Origin: an uncultured SAR86 cluster bacterium | GTDB taxonomy: Bacteria; Pseudomonadota; Gammaproteobacteria; Magnimaribacterales; Magnimaribacteraceae | DNA: 37,825 nucleotides | NCBI GenBank assembly: GCA_902514295.1 | Contig: CABXQE010000012.1 | Span: 1-37,825 of the forward strand | Direction: 5' to 3' | Shown: piece after piece, positions 7,507 to 15,623 of the stretch | Position numbering within the stretch: position 1 is the stretch's first letter | How the letters are laid out: each line of letters begins with the position of its first letter | Made by a program: the position numbers and the translations under genes | The notes under the pieces: generated by a model | Databases searched by the model: none | What the model was told of the DNA's origin: nothing | Seen by the model: only the letters and a program-made list of their open reading frames with translations

Positions 7507-9215
7507 TAATCTAACTCCAATTCTTTTATGGCATCTTCTCTCATTTGCTTTTTAGCTGTTTTTCCAGATGCAATTCTCGGCAATTCATCTTCTTGGAACC
7601 ACATGCGTTCAGGGATTTTAAACTTGGCTATTTTTTCAGCTAAGAAAGCAGATAATTCTGCTTCATGTAAAGACGCTCCAGGTTGAAGTGCTATCCTAGT
7701 CGCAAGACTTTCGCCTAGACGCTCATCTGGTATACCAAATACAGAAGCTTCTGCGACAGAAGGGTGTTCAGCTATAACACCTTCAATTTCTAAGCAGGCA
7801 ATATTTTCTCCACCTCTTATAACAATGTCTTTTATCCTATCTTTAATGTAGATAAATCCATCCTCATCAGCGCATCCTACATCTCCACTTCTAAACCAGC
7901 CTTCAGAGTCTAAAGATTCTTCAGTGGCTTCTTCATTTTTCCAATAGCATCTGAAATTAGAAGCAGATTTAATTACAATCTCTCCTAACTCACCAGTTTC
8001 AACTTCATTGCCTTCTTCATCATAGATTTTTACCTCATGAACAAGAGGGGCTGGGAAGCCAGCTGAATCCGGTTTTAAATACAATAGTTTTCCGCTGGCA
8101 TTAGTCCCAGCAGCATTAGTTTCTGTTAATCCATAGCCAACACCAGCCGCTTTTGTAGGATGATTCTTTTCTTGAGCTTTAATTTGCTCAGGAGGTCTTG
8201 CAGCACCTCCACCGCTTAACATTGCTAAGCTAGAGACATCAATGTCTGGATTTTCTTCACTAACTCTTAAAATATCCTGAGACATAGTGGGAACACCTGA
8301 AAATGAAGTTACTTTATATTTTTCAACAAGCTCAATAGCCTTAAGGGGGTCCCATTTATACATCAACACAATTTTTGTAGCTGAGAGTAAGGAAAGTAAA
8401 AAATTTGAATGTGAACCTGTTACGTGAAAGAGAGGTACCGCAGCTAAAGTACACGGATTTTCTGGTTGGGGAAAAGTTTCCCCATCACTTTCTATACTTC
8501 CAGCTAAAGTTCCTAAAAATGCCCAAGCAACTGGTGTATTAATAATAGATCTATGAGTTGCAACTACGCCTTTCGGGTATCCGGTGCTTCCGGAAGTATA
8601 CATAATGCTGGCATCATCCTCAGGATCAATATCAACTACTGGGAAGGAATCCTTTGATTCTACTATGTCATCAAAGTTAACAGCATTCTCGTATAAATTT
8701 GCATCACAACGAACGGCTATTCTAGGAATGTCTTCAACAAACCCTTTAAGTCTTTCTAGTCTTTCGTCGTCACCTATAAATAATTTAGATTCACTATGAG
8801 TAATTCCATAATCTAACTCTTCGCCTTGCCACCAAGAATTTAAAGGAACAGCAATAGCACCTATAGAAGTTACAGCCATGTAACTATATATCCATTCAGG
8901 ATAATTTCTCATCGAAAAGGCAACAGAGTCTCCTTTCTGTATGTTGTAATTTTCTTGAAGGACATGGGCAAGACCAGCAGCTTTGTTTAATACTTCTTGA
9001 TAAGTATAAGACTCATCTTCGTAAGCTAAGAAATCCCATTCACCATGAATTAAAGCAAATTGGAAATAATCTCGTAACGTTGCAGGTGCGCTGGCAAACG
9101 TATTGTATTTATTTCCTCTAATAGTTACTTCTTTTAGTTCAAATAAACCTTCTTTAGTTAGTTCTCGAGCTAAAGATTCTCTATTTTCTTTTTTTATAAA
9201 ATCATCTATATGCAT
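7506..9215 (-). CDS. AMP-dependent acyl-CoA synthetase/ligase
   Basis: This 569-residue member of the ANL superfamily has the P-loop-like motif YTSGSTGYPKG at 206-216, GYGLTET in the middle, GWFRSGDVG and KDIVIRGGENI in the C-terminal part, and the acyl-adenylation lysine K552 in ASGKTAKK. It activates a carboxylic acid to its acyl-CoA through an acyl-AMP, consuming ATP, in the cytoplasm. It lies between an SDR (1-base overlap) and the crotonase (1-bp gap), so its acyl-CoA product is probably the crotonase substrate. Chain length or aromatic preference cannot be told from the motifs. Confidence 0.93.
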   Translation of the reverse strand: MHIDDFIKKENRESLARELTKEGLFELKEVTIRGNKYNTFASAPATLRDYFQFALIHGEWDFLAYEDESYTYQEVLNKAAGLAHVLQENYNIQKGDSVAFSMRNYPEWIYSYMAVTSIGAIAVPLNSWWQGEELDYGITHSESKLFIGDDERLERLKGFVEDIPRIAVRCDANLYENAVNFDDIVESKDSFPVVDIDPEDDASIMYTSGSTGYPKGVVATHRSIINTPVAWAFLGTLAGSIESDGETFPQPENPCTLAAVPLFHVTGSHSNFLLSLLSATKIVLMYKWDPLKAIELVEKYKVTSFSGVPTMSQDILRVSEENPDIDVSSLAMLSGGGAARPPEQIKAQEKNHPTKAAGVGYGLTETNAAGTNASGKLLYLKPDSAGFPAPLVHEVKIYDEEGNEVETGELGEIVIKSASNFRCYWKNEEATEESLDSEGWFRSGDVGCADEDGFIYIKDRIKDIVIRGGENIACLEIEGVIAEHPSVAEASVFGIPDERLGESLATRIALQPGASLHEAELSAFLAEKIAKFKIPERMWFQEDELPRIASGKTAKKQMREDAIKELELD

Positions 9216-9216
9216 A

Positions 9217-10035
9217 TTACTTTCCTGTAAATTTTGCCTCTCTTTTCTCTACAAAATGGGCAACTCCTTCTTTAAAGTCTTCTGATCCAAAACTATCTAG
9301 CATCGCTTGCATCGAGCTATCTAAATTCTCATTAATAGTTTCTCCTTGAGCGTTATATATTTGCTCTTTCATTATCCTTAAAGACCTAGGAGAGACATTT
9401 TTAGCTAAATCTTTAGCGTACTCAAAAACTGAATCATCAAATTCTGCTTCAGAGAATGTCCTGTTTACAATACCCATTTGTTCAGCTTCTTCAGCTGTGA
9501 ATTTTCTCGATGAGAATAAAATATCATTAGCTCTTGCAATGCCTACCAATCTAGGAAGAATCCATCCTACACCCCACTCAGCTATGAGTCCTCTTTTCGA
9601 GAAAGCACTAGAAAATACAGCACCTTCTTTAGCAAACCTTATATCTGCATATAAAGCCATAATAAATCCTACTCCAGCAGCTGGACCATTTATAGCAGCT
9701 ATAATCGGCTTAGGCACTGTAGGAAAATAACTAAATCCTCCTTCAAAACCTTTAACTCCGTTAGTGGCATAGTTTCTTTCTTCTGCTTCTAATTGAGATC
9801 CTTGAGATTCTCCTTGGCTCGTGGCCGCAAGACCATCCATATCAGCACCAGCACAAAAACCTCTACCAGCACCTGTAACTATAATTACTTTTACTTCATC
9901 ATCTTTAGCTGCATCGTCTAGTTTTTCTTTTAAACCAGCCCTGATTTCGTCATTAACTGCATTTAGTCTATCGGGTCTATTTAATGTAACTATCGCCACA
10001 CCTTCTTTTTTTTCAAATAAAACTGCATTATTCAT
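9217..10035 (-). CDS. Crotonase-fold protein lacking the canonical hydratase glutamates
   Basis: This 272-residue crotonase has a GRGFCAGADM segment (58-66) and an INGPAAGVGF oxyanion-hole segment near 116-124. The two positions that carry the catalytic glutamates of enoyl-CoA hydratase, 20 residues apart, are I125 and F145 here. A conserved acid is instead present at E153 in GLIAEWG. It is therefore a crotonase-superfamily acyl-CoA enzyme but probably not a standard hydratase. An isomerase, dehalogenase-like or other hydrolytic role is possible. AGGAG precedes the ATG. It lies directly upstream of the acyl-CoA ligase, in an order suggesting that it works on that ligase's product. Confidence 0.88.
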   Translation of the reverse strand: MNNAVLFEKKEGVAIVTLNRPDRLNAVNDEIRAGLKEKLDDAAKDDEVKVIIVTGAGRGFCAGADMDGLAATSQGESQGSQLEAEERNYATNGVKGFEGGFSYFPTVPKPIIAAINGPAAGVGFIMALYADIRFAKEGAVFSSAFSKRGLIAEWGVGWILPRLVGIARANDILFSSRKFTAEEAEQMGIVNRTFSEAEFDDSVFEYAKDLAKNVSPRSLRIMKEQIYNAQGETINENLDSSMQAMLDSFGSEDFKEGVAHFVEKREAKFTGK

Positions 10036-10047
10036 ATCTATCTCCTA

Positions 10048-10812
10048 TTAAGCGGTTGAACCGCCATCTATAACCAAAGTGTGCCCATTAACAAATGTTC
10101 CTGCTTGAGAAGCTAAAAATACAGCAGCTCCTCCTATTTCATCAGGTTCTCCTATTCTTCTTAAAGGACAACTTGCTGTTGACGCTTTTAAAATTTCAGG
10201 GTTTTCCCATAATGCTCTAGCAAAGTCTGTTTTAAAAAGACCCGGTGCAATTGCATTCGTTCTTACATTATGAGGTCCAAATTCAGCTGCGAGATTTTTA
10301 ACGAGCATAATGTCTGCAGCTTTAGAAATATTGTACGTCCCAATAACAGTGCTTGATTGTAGTCCGCCTATAGATGAAACAATGATGATACTTCCATCTT
10401 TCCTTTCAACCATCTCTGGAATCACCATTTGGCATAATAAATGGTTGCTTTTAATATTGTTGTTCAGGACTTTATCAAAGGCGTCGTCAGGAATATCCAT
10501 CATGGATCCGAAGAATGGATTAGAAGCAGCGTTACAAACTAGAATATCAATTTTACCAAGTTGGTTTCTGGTCTCATCGACTAATAATTGCAAAGCTGTT
10601 TTATCAGATATATTACAAGGAATGACTATTGCTCCTCCGTCTTGGCCTTCACATGCGTTATTTATCTCTGCTGCAGTTTCTTCACAAACATCTGCTTTCC
10701 TGCTTGAAACCACTACTTTGGCTCCTTGAAGAGCCATTTGCATAGCAATGGACTTTCCTATTCCTTTAGATGAACCAGTTATAACGGCGGTTTTACCTGT
10801 TAAATCAAACAT
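10048..10812 (-). CDS. Short-chain dehydrogenase/reductase (SDR), first gene of the catabolic unit
   Basis: This 254-residue classical SDR has TGSSKGIG at 12-19, NAAS at 94-97, serines 146-147 and Y160/K164 in YNISKAA, with a DGGSTA C-terminus. SSRKA after beta-2 lacks an acidic residue and carries an Arg, which favours NADP. It heads the six-gene minus-strand unit running to 4354. Its start is supported by a near-perfect AGGAGG about 8 bases upstream. The role is probably reduction or oxidation of a CoA-bound or free intermediate. It resembles many proteins labelled 3-oxoacyl-ACP reductase, but there is no fatty-acid synthesis context. Confidence 0.92.
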   Translation of the reverse strand: MFDLTGKTAVITGSSKGIGKSIAMQMALQGAKVVVSSRKADVCEETAAEINNACEGQDGGAIVIPCNISDKTALQLLVDETRNQLGKIDILVCNAASNPFFGSMMDIPDDAFDKVLNNNIKSNHLLCQMVIPEMVERKDGSIIIVSSIGGLQSSTVIGTYNISKAADIMLVKNLAAEFGPHNVRTNAIAPGLFKTDFARALWENPEILKASTASCPLRRIGEPDEIGGAAVFLASQAGTFVNGHTLVIDGGSTA

Positions 10813-10910
10813 ATTTTCTCCTCCTAAAATGAAAAAACAGTTTATCCTAACTTAGTCATCTTAAAAACACCTCTTAGAGTTTTTTTAAATAATTTTGTTA
10901 CACTGCAAAA
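10813..10910. promoter_or_regulatory. Divergent promoter region of the catabolic unit and the DUF3604 gene
   Basis: This 98-bp gap lies between the SDR (minus) and the DUF3604 gene (plus). On the minus strand it carries a strong Shine-Dalgarno sequence (CTCCTCC read on plus at about 10818-10825). On the plus strand a TACACT hexamer at 10899-10904 ends 6 bases before the ATG, so a transcript started at the usual distance would begin at the A of the start codon. No clear -35 box or operator is visible. The promoter assignment is inferred. Confidence 0.35.
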
Positions 10911-13136
10911 ATGCTTAAACCAATCACCTATATATTTGTATTTTTCTTTTTGGTTTACGTGTTACTTATAACTTTATCTGTAAATGGATACTTAGGCAGA
11001 TATGAATCTCCAGGCGAGATAATTGATTCCCCTATACCTAGCAAAACTTTAGAAGATAGGTTTATTTCTCAGATTATTACAAAAGATAATTTATTAGAAC
11101 AAGACAATAAGGTGATTCTTTTTGGCGATTTCCATGTTCACACAACTTATTCAGTTGATGCTTTTTTACTTGGTTTACCTATGCTTGGAGGTGAAGGAAC
11201 TCACCCTCCAGCGGATGCCTGTAATTTTGCAAGATTTTGTTCTTCCTTAGATTTCTGGTCCATTAACGATCATGCTGAATCTTTAACTCAAGAAGATTGG
11301 CAAGAAACTATAGATTCCGTAAGGCAATGCAATGAGGCAGGAACTCAATCAGGAGTGCAGGATACAGTTGCTTTTTTGGGTTGGGAGTGGACTCAAGAAG
11401 GAGGACTTGGTAAGCCTCACTACGGTCATAAAAATATAATTTTAAAGGGAATTAGTAGAGATGAAGTCCCTTTAAGGCCCATTGCTTCAACTAAAAGTCT
11501 AGGTATGACTGATTTAGCTCGTTACACACTCTCTGCTCTAAGACCAACTGACAGACGTCTTCATGATTTTATGAGGTTCGTTGATGATTCAAGAATTCCT
11601 ACTTGCCCAGAAGATATTTCAGTAAGAGATCTTCCATTGAATTGTATGGAGGTAGCTCATACACCTGAAGTTTTATTCGATAAATTAAATCAATGGGATT
11701 TAGACAGTATCGTTATACCGCATGGAACTGCATGGGGAGCATACACTCCACCAGATGCAGACTGGAATGATCAGCTCACGGACGACTTGCACGATCCTAA
11801 TATTCAAACTTTAGTAGAAATTTATTCAGGTCATGGAAATTCAGAAGAGTACAGGGATTGGAAGAATTATCTTATTGACGAAAAGGGTAACCTTGCTTGC
11901 CCAGAAGCTACCACTGACTTCCTACCTTCTTGCAGGCAAGCAGGCAGAATAATAGAAAAGCGTTGTTTGGATGAAGGTGAATCAAAAAGAGAGTGTAAAA
12001 AGCGTGCAAATGAAGCAAGACTCAATTACTTAAACGAAGGAATATATGGTGAGACAACAATCTTTAATGAATTACCGTCTGATTGGTTAGATGCCGGTCA
12101 ATGTAAAGACTGTTTCCTACCTGCTTTCAATTTAAGACCCAAAGGCTCTGCTCAATATATGCTGGCGCTTAGAAACTTTAATAATGACGATGTCGTAGAA
12201 AGATTTAAATTTGGTTTCATTGGCTCTAGTGACAATCATAAGGCTAGACCTGGAACCGGATATAAAGAAATTAACCGAAGAGAAATGACAGAGGCTGGAG
12301 GGCCAGAAGATGCTACAGGCTATTTATTGGCTTTCAGAGAAGGGGAAGGACCTTACAGCAAGTCTCTCGCAAGAAACTGGACTAAAGATACAATTCCTCC
12401 AGGGCCAGTAGAATTTGAAAGAACGGCTTCATTTTTTAAAACTGGCGGCCTTATTGCCGCTCATGCCAATGGTAGAAGTAGAGATTCAATATGGAGTGCT
12501 GTAAAACGAAAAGAAGTATACGCAACTTCTGGACCAAGAATTTTATTATGGTTTGACCTATTGAATGATCCTTACGGAGAAGAAATCTCTATGGGATCCG
12601 AGACAATAATGAATAAGAACCCAAGATTTGTTGTAAAGGCTGCTGGTTCTTTTAAACAAAAACCAGGTTGTCCTGAATATTCATTTAATGCTTTAGGTTC
12701 CGAAGAAGTGGAAAGACTTTGTAGAAATGAATGCTATAACCCCTCAGACGTTAGAAATAAAATAATCAGAATTGAAGTAGCTAGAATCACTCCTCAAATT
12801 TACGAGAGAGAAGAGATTGATAATCTAATAAACGATAAATGGAAAATTTTCGATTGCCCAGATGACAGACAAGGATGCAGCTTTACGTTTACTGACAAAG
12901 AATTTAATCAAGATAAACGTGATGTTGTTTACTATGTTAGGGCAATAGAAGAGTCTTCTAAGGCTGTAAATGCATCTGGTTTAAGATGTGAATATGATTC
13001 TTTTGGAAACTGTTTAAAGGCTAATATTTGCTCAGGTAGTTCTTTAGAAACGCCTTACCAGGATGATTGCTTAGGAGACGTGGAAGAGAGAGCTTGGTCC
13101 TCTCCGATATTTGTTGATTACAAAGAGGACCTTTAG
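10911..13136 (+). CDS. DUF3604 family protein, membrane-anchored or exported, PHP-like
   Basis: This 741-residue protein has one hydrophobic N-terminal segment (about residues 5-25), acting as a signal peptide or anchor, so the body should be periplasmic or outside. Many cysteines in the body agree with an oxidising compartment. Metal-binding motifs of the PHP phosphoesterase type are visible: FGDFHVHTTYS at 71-81, NDHAE at 119-123, an IPHG segment near 270 and SSDNHKA near 440. This pattern is typical of DUF3604, a family without a settled function to my knowledge. A metal-dependent hydrolase is the reasonable guess. There is no Shine-Dalgarno sequence, and the gene may be leaderless. It ends 2 bp from the convergent enoyl-CoA hydratase stop. 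Confidence 0.88.
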   Translation: MLKPITYIFVFFFLVYVLLITLSVNGYLGRYESPGEIIDSPIPSKTLEDRFISQIITKDNLLEQDNKVILFGDFHVHTTYSVDAFLLGLPMLGGEGTHPPADACNFARFCSSLDFWSINDHAESLTQEDWQETIDSVRQCNEAGTQSGVQDTVAFLGWEWTQEGGLGKPHYGHKNIILKGISRDEVPLRPIASTKSLGMTDLARYTLSALRPTDRRLHDFMRFVDDSRIPTCPEDISVRDLPLNCMEVAHTPEVLFDKLNQWDLDSIVIPHGTAWGAYTPPDADWNDQLTDDLHDPNIQTLVEIYSGHGNSEEYRDWKNYLIDEKGNLACPEATTDFLPSCRQAGRIIEKRCLDEGESKRECKKRANEARLNYLNEGIYGETTIFNELPSDWLDAGQCKDCFLPAFNLRPKGSAQYMLALRNFNNDDVVERFKFGFIGSSDNHKARPGTGYKEINRREMTEAGGPEDATGYLLAFREGEGPYSKSLARNWTKDTIPPGPVEFERTASFFKTGGLIAAHANGRSRDSIWSAVKRKEVYATSGPRILLWFDLLNDPYGEEISMGSETIMNKNPRFVVKAAGSFKQKPGCPEYSFNALGSEEVERLCRNECYNPSDVRNKIIRIEVARITPQIYEREEIDNLINDKWKIFDCPDDRQGCSFTFTDKEFNQDKRDVVYYVRAIEESSKAVNASGLRCEYDSFGNCLKANICSGSSLETPYQDDCLGDVEERAWSSPIFVDYKEDL

Positions 13137-13138
13137 TC

Positions 13139-13930
13139 TTATTTACCTTTCCAGTTAGGTGCTCGTTTCTCAGAAAAAGCGACAGGACCTTCAATAAAGT
13201 CTTCACTTTTATATAAAGCTTGCACAGCTGGATAATTCCCGTTTTGCATAGATTTTTCTAGGTCGGACTCATCTAAATTTTTATAAGCTACTTCCTTAGT
13301 TGCCCTAATGGACATAGGTGAGCATGCTTCTATTTCTGAAGCCCATCTTCTGGCTGCATCCATTAAATCAGCCTGTGGTACTACTTCATTAACAAAACCA
13401 AGCTCTTTAGCTTCTTCAGCCCCAACATGGCGACCGGTTAACATCATGCCCATGGCATTTTTCATGCCAATTTGTCTAGGCAACCTTTGTAGACCTCCCG
13501 CAAGTGCCGCTAACCCTACTTTAGGTTCAGGTAACGCAAACCTTGCATTATCTGAAGCGATAATCAGATCACAAGCTAACGCTATTTCAAACCCTCCTCC
13601 CATAGCAACACCATTTACGGCAGCAATAATAGGCTTGTTTAGGTTGAATCTACTAGTGAGACCAGCAAAACCTGATTCTGCCATGCCTATAGTTCTATCT
13701 CCTCCGGCGGCTTGATATTTTAGATCATTTCCGGCAGAGAAAGCTCTATCCCCGGAGCCAGTCACTATACCAACCCATAGGTCTTCTTCCTTCGCAAATT
13801 CATTCCAAACTTCATCAAATTCAAGATGTGATGGTGGGTGTAAAGAATTCATTACATCAGGTCTGTTTATAGTAACCTCTAAAACATGCCCGTTGATCTC
13901 TGTTGTTAAAAATTCGTAATCTGTTTTCAT
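13139..13930 (-). CDS. Enoyl-CoA hydratase/isomerase family protein (canonical active site)
   Basis: This 263-residue crotonase has the oxyanion-hole segment NGVAMGGGFEIALACD and FALPEPKVG. E115 and E135 are 20 residues apart, as in classical enoyl-CoA hydratase, so both catalytic glutamates are present. It should hydrate 2-enoyl-CoA in beta-oxidation or a related route in the cytoplasm. GGAG lies 7 bases upstream of the ATG. It stands alone, with convergent DUF3604 on one side and a divergent amidotransferase on the other. It is a useful contrast to the crotonase at 9217, which lacks both glutamates. Carnitinyl-CoA dehydratase-like proteins share these motifs, so the substrate is open. Confidence 0.92.
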   Translation of the reverse strand: MKTDYEFLTTEINGHVLEVTINRPDVMNSLHPPSHLEFDEVWNEFAKEEDLWVGIVTGSGDRAFSAGNDLKYQAAGGDRTIGMAESGFAGLTSRFNLNKPIIAAVNGVAMGGGFEIALACDLIIASDNARFALPEPKVGLAALAGGLQRLPRQIGMKNAMGMMLTGRHVGAEEAKELGFVNEVVPQADLMDAARRWASEIEACSPMSIRATKEVAYKNLDESDLEKSMQNGNYPAVQALYKSEDFIEGPVAFSEKRAPNWKGK

Positions 13931-14001
13931 TTAAGTCTCCTTATTAATAGTAGGAAGGATAACAGTCATTCTTTATAAGTTAAATAGGGTAAGATTATGA
14001 A

Positions 14002-14721
14002 ATGGATTCAAATTTAACCATTGGAATACTTTTGACGGATCATGTGGTTCCTAAGTTAATTGAAAAACATGGTGATCAAGACGAATTTTATGAGTATATC
14101 TTTAATGAAGTAGATCCTAGTATTAACTTAAAGGTCTATGATGTTGTAATTGATGAGTACCCAAATGATATTGATGAGTGTGATGGTTATATTATTACAG
14201 GTAGCAAACTTAGTACTTATGATGATGTTGATTGGATTAAAACTTTAGAAGATTACGTAAGAACTCTAGAAGCCTCTAAGAAAAATCTTTTAGGGGTATG
14301 TTTTGGTCATCAATTAATTGCTCAAGCCTTAGGAGGTAAAGTTGAAAAGGCTAAAGTTGGTTGGACACTAGGAATTCAACCTTATAATTTCTTGTCTAAG
14401 TTTCCGTGGGTGAATAATCATAATGAATCAGTTCGATTAATTCATTCTCATCAAGACCAAGTAACTGAACTACCTGTAAACGCTGAATTGATAGCAAAGA
14501 ATGATAGAGTTCCCGTAGCAATGTTTAGAGTTGGTGATCATATTATGTCTATGCAAGGCCATCCGGAATTCTCAGAAGATTATGCTCATGATGTTGCCAA
14601 TCTGAGGAAAGAAATATTAGGAGAAAAAGTTTTTAGTAGAGCCAGTCAAAGCTTAATGAAAAAAGATTCTGATAGATTGGAAGTGACTCAGTGGTGGGTA
14701 GATTTTTTTAAAAGGACTTAA
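14002..14721 (+). CDS. Class I glutamine amidotransferase domain protein
   Basis: This 239-residue stand-alone GATase has nucleophile C100 in GVCFGHQ and the His-Glu pair H187/E189 in MQGHPEF, completing the triad. An earlier ITGSKLS segment (65-71) matches the oxyanion strand region of GuaA-type amidotransferases. It releases ammonia from glutamine or hydrolyses a gamma-glutamyl amide. Free-standing members of this group (COG0518) include gamma-glutamyl-polyamine or peptide hydrolases, and no partner synthetase is present here. It is not GMP synthase, since the ATP-pyrophosphatase domain is missing. An ATG at 13998 in another frame gives only a 5-codon peptide. Its stop interlocks with the convergent dioxygenase stop (TTAA). 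Confidence 0.88.
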   Translation: MDSNLTIGILLTDHVVPKLIEKHGDQDEFYEYIFNEVDPSINLKVYDVVIDEYPNDIDECDGYIITGSKLSTYDDVDWIKTLEDYVRTLEASKKNLLGVCFGHQLIAQALGGKVEKAKVGWTLGIQPYNFLSKFPWVNNHNESVRLIHSHQDQVTELPVNAELIAKNDRVPVAMFRVGDHIMSMQGHPEFSEDYAHDVANLRKEILGEKVFSRASQSLMKKDSDRLEVTQWWVDFFKRT

Positions 14722-15533
14722 TTCCCTTCGATAGTAATCCTCTCCATTCTTCTTAACTGCGGCCAATAGTCATTTACAGGTTTATGCAAAACCGATCTAT
14801 TGTCCCAAAAAGCTATTGAATTAGGCTCCCAATTAAATCTACAAACGAATTTATCTTTTTGTATATGGTCAAATAAGAAATCTAGTAATTCATTAGATTC
14901 AGTAGAATCCATATTTTCAATGTGCGAAGTAAAAAGTCTATTTACGTATAGAATTTTTTTATTTGTAACCGGATGTATTTTTACCATGGGATGAGAAATA
15001 GGTGGGTTTTCTTTAAGTGCGCCTGCCAACCTTTCTCTTCCACCTTCTTCAGCTAAACTCTCTTTAAAGCCATGCTCGAAACTATGAATGGCATTAAGGT
15101 TTTGTAGCTGGTCTTGCATATCATTATCTAAATCTGAGAATGCCGCTGATAAACTTGAGAACAAAGTATCTCCTCCGGTTTCTGGAATGATTCTTCCTAT
15201 CAGGATACTACCAAGTGGAGGGCTTGCTTTAAATGTCATATCTGTATGCCATTCTTCAATTTTAGAAGGGTTTTCTCGATCATTTTCTAAAATTGTTATT
15301 TCTGGGAAGTCTTCCACTGTCGGATATGCTGGGTGAGTTTGTAAGCTTCCAAAATAAGTAGCTAGTCTTTTATGATCTTCATGGCTGATATTTTGATCTT
15401 TTATAAAAACGACCTCATTTTCAGACAGCACTTGCACGAAGTCAGAAACCTCATCTTTAGAGAATGGTTTTGAAAGATCAAATCCACTGATTGTAGCGCC
15501 CAAAACAGAATTGCTTTTTTCTACTTTAATCAT
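14718..15533 (-). CDS. TauD/TfdA-family Fe(II)/2-oxoglutarate dioxygenase
   Basis: This is about 271 residues from the ATG at 15533. A GTG nine bases upstream would add three residues, but the ATG has GGAG just before it and is preferred. The facial triad is visible as HTD (H96 and D98 from this start) and a distal His in the SVLHKP segment (about 250). The 2-oxoglutarate-binding arginine lies in QLRRMERITIEG. The family hydroxylates taurine, sulfonates, aryloxyalkanoates or similar, often cleaving C-S or C-O bonds, using O2 and 2-oxoglutarate in the cytoplasm. There is no sulfonate transporter adjoining, so the substrate is open. It is divergent from the porin at 15624. Confidence 0.92.
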   Translation of the reverse strand: MIKVEKSNSVLGATISGFDLSKPFSKDEVSDFVQVLSENEVVFIKDQNISHEDHKRLATYFGSLQTHPAYPTVEDFPEITILENDRENPSKIEEWHTDMTFKASPPLGSILIGRIIPETGGDTLFSSLSAAFSDLDNDMQDQLQNLNAIHSFEHGFKESLAEEGGRERLAGALKENPPISHPMVKIHPVTNKKILYVNRLFTSHIENMDSTESNELLDFLFDHIQKDKFVCRFNWEPNSIAFWDNRSVLHKPVNDYWPQLRRMERITIEGN

Positions 15534-15556
15534 AATCTCCACTATAATGACTACCT

Positions 15557-15607
15557 ATGAAAAAAGGAATGGCATTCAAAGCCTTCGGATTTTTTGATAA
15601 CATTTAA
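15557..15607 (+). other. Hairpin with A-tract/T-tract arms overlapping a possible 16-codon leader ORF
   Basis: In the TauD-porin divergent gap, six A (15560-15565) and six T (15590-15595) flank GAA(T)GGC and GCCTTC arms (15567-15573 and 15581-15586) with loop ATTCAAA. This is the form of a factor-independent terminator usable on either strand. An ATG at 15557 opens 16 codons (MKKGMAFKAFGFFDNI) across it, four of them Phe. No Shine-Dalgarno sequence is seen. It could be a terminator or attenuator ahead of the porin, or chance. Confidence 0.3.
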
Positions 15608-15623
15608 ATTTGTAAATTTATTA

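Noticed and set aside
10310-10729. A 139-codon open frame on plus, opposite the SDR at 10048
   Set aside because: It is fully antisense to a gene with intact SDR motifs, has no recognisable domain, and its composition is that of a shadow frame. The same applies to long antisense frames at 13308-13715, 21523-21891 and 7193-7555.
14002-14721. GMP synthase guaA
   Set aside because: Only the amidotransferase domain is present. There is no ATP-pyrophosphatase domain here or next to it.
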